A stretch of DNA of 40,106 bases, taken from positions 1-40,106 of the forward strand of contig CAIOTL010000224.1 of NCBI GenBank assembly GCA_903861155.1, in the 5' to 3' direction. Shown piece by piece: positions 34,217-40,106 of the stretch. A program made the translations under genes and the position numbers. The notes below the pieces were generated by a model, which saw nothing but the letters and a program-made list of their open reading frames with translations, searched no databases and was not told the DNA's origin. Origin of the DNA: an uncultured Bacteroidota bacterium (GTDB lineage Bacteria > Bacteroidota > Bacteroidia > Flavobacteriales > Flavobacteriaceae). Numbering within the stretch: position 1 is the stretch's first letter; the number at the start of each line of letters is the position of its first letter.

Positions 34217-35230
34217 ATGAAAAAATCCCTCCTCCTTTTTGTATTTATTACAACAATTTCAAGCTTTTCACAAAAAGCAACTATAGATTTAAGCCCCACA
34301 AAATACATCAATACTATCTCTTCGAAAGATTTAATAAAGCATCTTTATACCGTCGCTTCAGATTCGATGGAGGGTCGTGATACAGGCTCCAAAGGACAAG
34401 AAAAAGCTGGAGAATATCTCATAAGCCAATATAAAGTGAACAAAATTCCTTTCCCAAAAGGGGCAACAGATTATTATCAAAGAATTCCTGCCGCCTTCCT
34501 AAATGCCAAACGGAATGATAACCTACCTGATTCTGAGAACATCTGGGCCTACATCGAAGGTTCCGAAAAACCAAACGAAATCATCGTGATTTCGGCACAT
34601 TATGACCATGTTGGTATAAAAAATGGTGAAGTTTACAATGGTGCCGATGATGATGGTTCGGGAACTGTGGCTTTGCTAGAAATCGCACAAGCATTCGAAA
34701 TTGCAAAAAAAGAAGGTCACGGCCCAAAACGTTCCATCTTATTTCTCCATATGACGGGAGAAGAACATGGTCTGTTAGGTTCCAGTTTTTATTCGGAACA
34801 TCCATTGTTCCCGTTAGCAAACACCATAACCGATATTAATATTGATATGATTGGTCGCCATGATGAATTCCATAAAGATTCAAGCAATTACGTCTACCTT
34901 ATTGGCTCTGATTATCTTTCAACCGATTTATACAACATTTGTGAAGATGCCAATAAAAACTATGTGCACTTGACAATAGATTACAAATTCAATGATCGTA
35001 AAGACCCAAACCGTTTTTATTACCGCTCGGATCATTACAATTTTGCCAAAAACGGAATCCCTTCGGTTTTCCTCTTCAATGGTGTTCATGTTGATTACCA
35101 CAAACCCACGGATAAAGTCAATAAAATTGAGTTTGGTGCATTGACAAAAAGAGCTCAACTGGCTTTTGCCATTGCTTGGGAATTGGCAAACAGGGAAAAT
35201 CGTCCCGTGGTGAATAAATCCGGCAATTAA
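34217..35230 (+). CDS. Secreted M28-family metallopeptidase
   Basis: A 337-residue peptidase with signal peptide MKKSLLLFVFITTISSFSQK. Two-zinc ligands are in place: His128 and Asp130 in SAHYDHVG, Asp145 in NGADDDGSGT, catalytic Glu182 and Glu183 in TGEEHGLLGS, Asp210 in NIDMIGRHD, and a late His in HVDYHKPTDK. Family members are exported aminopeptidases or carboxypeptidases. It is followed by a strong terminator. Confidence 0.9.
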   Translation: MKKSLLLFVFITTISSFSQKATIDLSPTKYINTISSKDLIKHLYTVASDSMEGRDTGSKGQEKAGEYLISQYKVNKIPFPKGATDYYQRIPAAFLNAKRNDNLPDSENIWAYIEGSEKPNEIIVISAHYDHVGIKNGEVYNGADDDGSGTVALLEIAQAFEIAKKEGHGPKRSILFLHMTGEEHGLLGSSFYSEHPLFPLANTITDINIDMIGRHDEFHKDSSNYVYLIGSDYLSTDLYNICEDANKNYVHLTIDYKFNDRKDPNRFYYRSDHYNFAKNGIPSVFLFNGVHVDYHKPTDKVNKIEFGALTKRAQLAFAIAWELANRENRPVVNKSGN

Positions 35231-35256
35231 TTTTCATTAAAATGTTTATAAAAAAA

Positions 35257-35289
35257 GAGCTTTGAGTAAACTCAAAGCTCTTTTTTTTT
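35257..35289 (+). terminator. Rho-independent terminator
   Basis: GAGCTTTGAG (35257-35266), loop TAAA, CTCAAAGCTC (35271-35280), then nine T. Perfect 10-bp stem 26 bases after the M28 peptidase stop. The A-run before the stem makes it usable on the opposite strand too. Confidence 0.92.
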
Positions 35290-35405
35290 GAATTCACACG
35301 AAAGAAAACTCCAAAATTCTCTACTAAAAAGTGAAAATGTTTTTTTTCAAAGAAAGTAAATTCCACAAAAAAAGCCTCGAATTTCTTCGAAGCTTTTGCC
35401 TTTTG

Positions 35406-35480
35406 GGTGGCTGACCGGGTTCGAACCGGCGACCCTCGGCACCACAAACCAATACTCTAACCAACTGAGCTACAACCACC
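35406..35480 (-). tRNA. tRNA-His (anticodon GUG)
   Basis: On the minus strand the gene folds into a full cloverleaf. The 7-bp acceptor GTGGTTG pairs with CAGCCAC (one G-U). The D arm is GCTCAGTTGGTTAGAGT, the anticodon stem TTGGT/GCCGA has loop TTGTGGT giving anticodon GTG, and the T arm is CCGGTTCGAACCCGG. The base before position 1 is G (35480) and the discriminator is C73, the G-1:C73 pair specific to tRNA-His. The CCA end is not encoded. Confidence 0.95.
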
Positions 35481-35541
35481 ATTTTTAACGTGTGCAAATA
35501 TAGTATTAAAGTTTTCTTTTGCAAAGAAAATAATTAAAAAA

Positions 35542-36258
35542 TTATATCAAGTCTCCTAAACTATTGACTGCCAAATATCTTTCGACAGTAAATCCTTCGG
35601 CATAATCGCTGCCTACCAATCTTCCCAGATCCTGGGCACGATAACTGAGGCTTTCCAAGAAGTTTTTTGATGCAATAGGAGTTTCCGGTTCATTCGAATT
35701 TGCATTGTAAAACTGTGAACTGTAAGCTAAAATCGCTTCAACTTTTTTGTCGTTATAACTAGAAATATCAACAACAAAATCTGGTGTTATGTTTTTCCAT
35801 TGAATATAATGATAGACTAATTTTGGTCGCCAAGCTTCTTGCCTTTCTGCGTTAATTTCGGTTTCAATTTTCATCAAACCAGACAAAAAACAAGCGTCAG
35901 AGACCAATTGACTTCCTTTTCCGTGATCGATATGGCGATCGTCAATGGCATTGCACAAAACGATTTCGGGCTTGTATTTCCGAATCATTTTGATGATTTT
36001 CAATTGATGTTTTTCGTCATTGACAAAAAAACCGTCGCGCATATCCAGGTTTTCACGAACGGAAACTCCCAGTATTTTTGCGGCATTTGCCGATTCCTGA
36101 TTCCTGATTTCAACCGAACCCCGCGTTCCGAGTTCACCTCGAGTCAAATCGATAATCCCCACTTTTTTACCCAATGAGATTTCTTTGGCAATTGTTCCGC
36201 CGCAACCCAATTCTACATCATCTGGATGCGCACCGAACGCTAATATATCTAGTTTCAT
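35542..36258 (-). CDS. bshB1: Bacillithiol biosynthesis deacetylase BshB1
   Basis: A 238-residue LmbE/PIG-L-type zinc deacetylase. Metal motif AHPDDVELGCGG (His11, Asp14) and downstream NAIDDRHIDHGKG are present, and the RGELGTRGS segment is characteristic of BshB1. It removes the acetyl group from GlcNAc-malate, the second step of bacillithiol synthesis. The cell therefore likely uses bacillithiol as its main thiol, which bears on the persulfide genes of this window. No other bsh gene is adjacent. Confidence 0.93.
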   Translation of the reverse strand: MKLDILAFGAHPDDVELGCGGTIAKEISLGKKVGIIDLTRGELGTRGSVEIRNQESANAAKILGVSVRENLDMRDGFFVNDEKHQLKIIKMIRKYKPEIVLCNAIDDRHIDHGKGSQLVSDACFLSGLMKIETEINAERQEAWRPKLVYHYIQWKNITPDFVVDISSYNDKKVEAILAYSSQFYNANSNEPETPIASKNFLESLSYRAQDLGRLVGSDYAEGFTVERYLAVNSLGDLI

Positions 36259-36285
36259 ATAATTTTAGTTTAAATATTAAGGTTA

Positions 36286-37371
36286 TTACCCAATTTCTAT
36301 TCCATTTTCTGTATCTAATATTTTTTTCATTGTAACCGATTTATTAATGCTTTCCTCCCACTCTTTTTGGGGAACACTATCCTTTGTGATGCCACAGCCA
36401 ATATACAAATTAGCCTGAGAATCGCAAATCTGCATGCATCTCAAATTGACAAACAAATCAGAACTTACATTATCTATTGCAAAACTGCTATTTAATTCTC
36501 CCAAATAACCAGTATAAAAAGTACGATCATAGTTTTCATTGTCCAAAATAAATGACTTCGCCTTTTCTTTTGGATAACCACAAACGGCAGGCGTTGGATG
36601 CAATAATTGAATCACCTCTTGCAAACTTGAATTCAAATTAAAAATACCCGAAATATCGGTTTTAATATGCCAAATACTTCCCGCCTTGACGCTATAAGGC
36701 TTTGATATTGTTACTTTAGAAGCAACTTTTTCAAGCTTTTCAACAATATAATCAACCACAAACTGCTGTTCTACTTTTTCTTTGGTTTGCCAAATAACTT
36801 CTTTTGAACCAGTTCCTTTTTGAGTTCCTGCCAAGGCTATGGTTTCAAATGAATTAGCTTTTACTTTCAATAATTGTTCTGGAGTTGCACCCAGCCAAAT
36901 ACCAACATTTGGATGAAAAAAGCAATAGACAAAAGTCGAAGGATAGGACTGAACTAATTTTTCGAAAGCGTCAACCAAATCAAAATCAATCAAATTAATA
37001 GATTCTTTTCGGGACAAAACTACTTTCTTGAATTCGTTGTTTTCAATGGCATGAATTCCTTTGGCAACTAAATTTTCAAAATTGTGCTTGTCCATTTCAT
37101 CTATGAATCCCGTTGATATTCCCTGTAAATAAGTTTCATTTTCAATAAAAGGAACTTGGATTATTTCAGATTGATTTTCAGGAATTAAGACTGTTTTACT
37201 TCCATCGAAAGAGGCAAAAACAAAACCGCTTTCAATGAAATCATTTACTGAAAACAAGAGGTCGTTTTTTTGAAAAAGGCCAATAACATGATTTGCGTAA
37301 GGCTTTTTATAAATCACAAAAGGAAGATGCTGCACCAATTGTTTCGTGGCTTTCTCTAATATTTTTTTCAT
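36286..37371 (-). CDS. menF: Isochorismate synthase (menaquinone pathway)
   Basis: A 361-residue chorismate-utilising enzyme with the family signatures VLSRKESINL, LAGTQKGTGSKEVIWQTKEKVEQQ, HPTPAVCGYPKEKA (active-site region) and IGCGITKDSVPQKEWEE. It would convert chorismate to isochorismate at the start of menaquinone synthesis. Entry into siderophore synthesis is an alternative, but no such genes are near. It overlaps the hotdog thioesterase gene by one base, which supports the menaquinone reading. Confidence 0.88.
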   Translation of the reverse strand: MKKILEKATKQLVQHLPFVIYKKPYANHVIGLFQKNDLLFSVNDFIESGFVFASFDGSKTVLIPENQSEIIQVPFIENETYLQGISTGFIDEMDKHNFENLVAKGIHAIENNEFKKVVLSRKESINLIDFDLVDAFEKLVQSYPSTFVYCFFHPNVGIWLGATPEQLLKVKANSFETIALAGTQKGTGSKEVIWQTKEKVEQQFVVDYIVEKLEKVASKVTISKPYSVKAGSIWHIKTDISGIFNLNSSLQEVIQLLHPTPAVCGYPKEKAKSFILDNENYDRTFYTGYLGELNSSFAIDNVSSDLFVNLRCMQICDSQANLYIGCGITKDSVPQKEWEESINKSVTMKKILDTENGIEIG

Positions 37372-37808
37372 TATGAATCTTGGCTTTTTCTTTTTGGTAT
37401 AACCATATTGGTCAATTTACAAAGCGAGATTAGATTATCATTTTCATCAGTGATTCGAATTTCCCAAAGATGAATGCTTCTTCCTTTATGAACAATCCGG
37501 GCGGTTCCATAAACAATCCCATCCCGTTTGGCTTTCAAATGATTTGCCGAAATTTCGATACCGCGAACTTCACTAAGGGCTGAATTGACATACAACATCG
37601 ATGCTGCACTGCCAACACTTTCAGCTAAGGCCACCGAGGCCCCGCCATGTAATAAACCCATAGGTTGATGAACGGATGAATTTACGGGCATTTTTGCCAC
37701 TAAAAAATCAAAACCAGCATCAATATATTCAATATTTAGCGTGTCCATCAAGGTGTTTTTTGAAATTTGATTACAGTATTCTAGTATTTTATCTTTATCG
37801 AATGTCAT
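37371..37808 (-). CDS. PaaI/MenI-type hotdog thioesterase
   Basis: A 145-residue single hotdog domain with the PaaI signature HQPMGLLHGGASVALAESVGS (the Gly-Gly and the Glu of the active site). Placed upstream of and overlapping menF, it is most likely the 1,4-dihydroxy-2-naphthoyl-CoA thioesterase of menaquinone synthesis. A phenylacetyl-CoA or general acyl-CoA thioesterase is possible from sequence alone. Confidence 0.85.
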   Translation of the reverse strand: MTFDKDKILEYCNQISKNTLMDTLNIEYIDAGFDFLVAKMPVNSSVHQPMGLLHGGASVALAESVGSAASMLYVNSALSEVRGIEISANHLKAKRDGIVYGTARIVHKGRSIHLWEIRITDENDNLISLCKLTNMVIPKRKSQDS

Positions 37809-37945
37809 ATGTTGAATTTAAAAATGTAAATTTATGCAAAACATAAGACACTATAGAGTAAAACAAATGTTATTGTACATTCAAAATTGAAAAACGTTTC
37901 CCAATCCTATTTGTTTTTTACTATTTTTACAAAAAATATATTGAA

Positions 37946-39472
37946 ATGCGTCAAATATCTTTTCTGTTTTTTATTGGAATAATTATTTTTCTTTCCTCCT
38001 GCCGAACCGATTTTGCAAGCGTACCAAGCTCTGGCAAGCTGGCATTTTCAAAAGATACTATCTATTTAGATACCGTTTTTACTAACATCGGCTCAAGTAC
38101 TTATACCTTAAAGGTATATAATCACAGCAAAAGTAATATCATAATTCCGAGTATAAAATTGGCCAAAGGTCTAAATTCAAAATATAGAATGACGGTTGAT
38201 GGGATGCAAGGAAATCAAGGAAAATCTTTCGATAATGTAAATATTTTGGCTAAAGATAGTATGTATATTTTTATCGAAACCACCGCAAGTATTGCCGACG
38301 CCAACCCAACCGATTTTCTTTACACCGACCAAGTTCAATTTGACGGCGGAGCAAATCTTCAAAAAGTGGAATTGGTGACGCTTATACAGGATGCTGTTTT
38401 TCTTTATCCAAAACGGTTTAGCGACGGGACAACCGAAACACTTCCTATTGATAATCAAAAAATTTATGGTTTCTATTTGAATCCAAACGACCCTATGAAC
38501 GGCAATGAATTGCAATTTACCAAGAAAAAACCTTATATTATATATGGTTATGCGGCTGTTCCATCAGGGAAAACGGCAATTTTTGATGCTGGTGCAAGAG
38601 TTTATTTTCACGCCAATTCTGGAATAGTTTTGGCAACAAATGCATCTATCAATGTGAATGGAACAACTTCTAGCACCAAAAGTTTGGAAAACGAAGTGAT
38701 TTTTGAAGGTGACAGATTAGAACCCGACTTCTCAGATATTCCAGGTCAATGGGGTGCAATTTGGCTTACCGATGGCAGCACAAACAACAAATTCAACCAT
38801 TTGACAATTAAAAATGCAACTATTGGAATGTTAATCCAAAATAATGATGGAACGACAGTACAAATTAAAAATACTCAAATATTTAACTGTACCAATTACG
38901 GTATTTTGGCGCAAACTGCAAAAATAAGCGGAGAGAATATTGTAATCAATAATGCTGGATTAGCCGGTTTAGCTTGTACTTATGGTGGCGATTATACCTT
39001 TACGCATTGCACTTTCAATAATAATTGGAACAGTTCTAGCCAAGTTTCGGTTTTGGTTAATAATTATTATTTAGGCGCTGTCCCCGAAGATAAAAATCTT
39101 GTTACAGCATCGTTCAACAACTGCATTATCTATGGTTCATATTCCAACGAAATGATTATAGATAAAAAACCAGGGACCACCTTCGAGTATAAATTCACTA
39201 ATTGTCTTTTAAAGTTTGATAATGTAGCTAATCAATTTACCTATGATCCCAATTACCAGTTCAATACTGACGCTGTACATTATAATTCAATCCTCCTTAA
39301 TAAGGATCCTAAATTCTTTAATATTAATCTGAATAAACTTAACATTGACGGTACTTCAGCAGCTTTCGCTAAAGGTAATTCAGATTATCTGATTCCTTTC
39401 GATATTTCGGGAAACACAAGGACTTTGCCACCAGATTTGGGTGCTTACCAAGATATGCCGTTCCCTAAATAA
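37946..39472 (+). CDS. Lipoprotein with right-handed beta-helix
   Basis: A 508-residue lipoprotein: the signal ends FLSSC (Cys19). The middle has repeated short strands with Asn and Gly turns, as in FNHLTIKNATIGMLI, NTQIFNCTNYGILAQ and NAGLAGLACTYGGDYTFTHC, typical of a parallel beta-helix. The N-terminal part (about 30-130) resembles an immunoglobulin-like domain. It is exported to the periplasm or cell surface. A polysaccharide-binding or -cleaving role is possible from the fold, but no catalytic residues are recognised. Confidence 0.8.
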   Translation: MRQISFLFFIGIIIFLSSCRTDFASVPSSGKLAFSKDTIYLDTVFTNIGSSTYTLKVYNHSKSNIIIPSIKLAKGLNSKYRMTVDGMQGNQGKSFDNVNILAKDSMYIFIETTASIADANPTDFLYTDQVQFDGGANLQKVELVTLIQDAVFLYPKRFSDGTTETLPIDNQKIYGFYLNPNDPMNGNELQFTKKKPYIIYGYAAVPSGKTAIFDAGARVYFHANSGIVLATNASINVNGTTSSTKSLENEVIFEGDRLEPDFSDIPGQWGAIWLTDGSTNNKFNHLTIKNATIGMLIQNNDGTTVQIKNTQIFNCTNYGILAQTAKISGENIVINNAGLAGLACTYGGDYTFTHCTFNNNWNSSSQVSVLVNNYYLGAVPEDKNLVTASFNNCIIYGSYSNEMIIDKKPGTTFEYKFTNCLLKFDNVANQFTYDPNYQFNTDAVHYNSILLNKDPKFFNINLNKLNIDGTSAAFAKGNSDYLIPFDISGNTRTLPPDLGAYQDMPFPK

Positions 39473-39522
39473 TTTTTAAGGTCTTTGATATTATTTCTTT
39501 TGCTCTTGCTAATTTTTTAAAC

Positions 39523-39530
39523 TAAATTTG
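39523..39530 (+). promoter_or_regulatory. purL promoter -7 element (TAAATTTG)
   Basis: TAAATTTG is a perfect TAnnTTTG match, with TTG at 39500-39502, 20 bases upstream. It fixes ATG 39558 as the start, because the TTG at 39528 lies inside the element. Confidence 0.65.
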
Positions 39531-39557
39531 CAAAACAACGATAACTACACCATTCCA

Positions 39558-40106
39558 ATGATTCATTTCTTTGAAAACCAAAGCAAGACCGTTTTTGCAG
39601 TACTGACAAAAGACCAACTTTCAACAGAAGACATTTCAAAACTCAACTGGCTTTTCGCCGACTCCTATAAAATAGAAAAATCCGTACTGACGGATTTTTT
39701 CGTTGGACCTCGCGCCACAATGGTTACACCATGGAGTACAAATGCTGTCGAGATTACCCAAAATATGGGGGTTTCAGGAATTATTCGAATTGAAGAATTT
39801 CATAAAGCTTCAGATGCTTTTTTTGATTTTGACCCAATGCTTTCGCAAAAATATTCCGAATTAAATCAGGAAATTTTCACCATTAATATCAAACCTGAAC
39901 CTATTCTTGACATAGATGATATTTCCGCTTATAACAAATCCGAAGGATTATCATTAAGTCCTGACGAAGTGGAATACTTGGATAATTTATCAATTAAATT
40001 AGGTAGAAAATTAACCGATTCAGAAATTTTCGCTTTCTCGCAAGCTAATTCGGAACATTGACGTCACAAAATTTTCAACGGAAGATTCGTAATTGATGGT
40101 AAAGAA
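39558..40106 (+). pseudogene. purL: purL N-terminus, interrupted by TGA (continues past window)
   Basis: The first 167 residues match phosphoribosylformylglycinamidine synthase, starting MIHFFENQSKTVFAVLTKDQL. The frame stops at TGA (40059-40061) inside the signature FSQANSEH[C]RHKIFNG and reads on RHKIFNGRFVIDGKE to the window edge. The replaced residue is almost surely Cys (TGC or TGT to TGA). The full enzyme of about 1,200 residues makes FGAM in purine synthesis with glutamine as nitrogen donor. Loss would normally force dependence on purine salvage, so a base-call error is a strong alternative. Confidence 0.85.

Noticed and set aside
35118..35524. Minus-strand reading frames across the tRNA-His region
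   Set aside because: They overlap the tRNA and the terminator and resemble no protein; they are chance frames.
10062..40061. TGA read as a sense codon (recoded genetic code), because it interrupts three genes
   Set aside because: TGA clearly ends several intact genes here, including the ATGA overlaps of the ABC, TetR and transposase genes, and the interrupted positions would need Gly in two cases and Cys in one. One further break is a TAG. No single reassignment fits.

Overview
The window looks like chromosome from a member of the Bacteroidota, most likely Flavobacteriaceae and probably Flavobacterium or a close relative. The DNA is A+T-rich, many starts are preceded by the Bacteroidota promoter element TAnnTTTG, and the gene set fits: BshB1 for bacillithiol, MacAB-, RND- and YbhGFSR-type exporters, arginase plus ornithine aminotransferase, and an RMD1-family protein. 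The species call rests on recalled family resemblance, not a search.

Layout. 1-2345: tail of a MacAB-like ABC exporter operon, opening in an 11-copy 9-bp tandem repeat. 2619-3952: a broken RMD1-family gene overlapping, tail to tail, a LigD-type 3'-phosphoesterase gene. 4096-10712: minus-strand tripartite RND efflux operon (TolC, adaptor, RND pump, small PII-like protein, DUF2892 membrane protein). 10873-13401: LOG-family nucleotidase, an orphan permease tail and an IS3-family element. 13484-20554: minus-strand TetR-TolC-HlyD-ATPase-ATPase-permease-permease operon equivalent to cecR-ybhGFSR. 20581-28086: a sulfane-sulfur island with three methyltransferases, small membrane proteins, thioredoxin, a CstB-like persulfide dioxygenase-rhodanese, a TauE/SafE exporter, a Crp/Fnr regulator and, divergently, a CoA-disulfide reductase-rhodanese fusion. 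28316-30247: alpha/beta hydrolase, broken NlpC/P60 peptidase, small membrane protein. 30347-33202: arginase and ornithine aminotransferase, divergent from an Lrp-type regulator. 33300-35480: dienelactone-hydrolase-like protein, a 31-bp perfect inverted repeat, an M28 peptidase and tRNA-His. 35542-40106: bshB1, isochorismate synthase, a hotdog thioesterase, a beta-helix lipoprotein and the start of purL.

The main result is a probable regulon. Three promoters, for the RND operon, the TauE/SafE gene and the CoA-disulfide reductase-rhodanese gene, each carry a TGTAAC-N4-GTTACA-like palindrome centred 32-33 bp upstream of a TAnnTTTG-like box. A Crp/Fnr regulator gene with a Cys-x5-Cys-Cys motif sits between two of these sites. 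The simplest model is a Crp/Fnr-type activator that switches on sulfide/persulfide oxidation, sulfite export, persulfide reduction and an RND pump together. The methyltransferases in the same operon suggest an added S-methylation branch.

A second theme is damage. Several conserved genes carry single in-frame stops (RMD1, tolC, NlpC/P60, purL) or small frameshifts (two methyltransferases, possibly the transposase orfA start). Because purL is among them, base-call or assembly error must be considered alongside real pseudogenisation.
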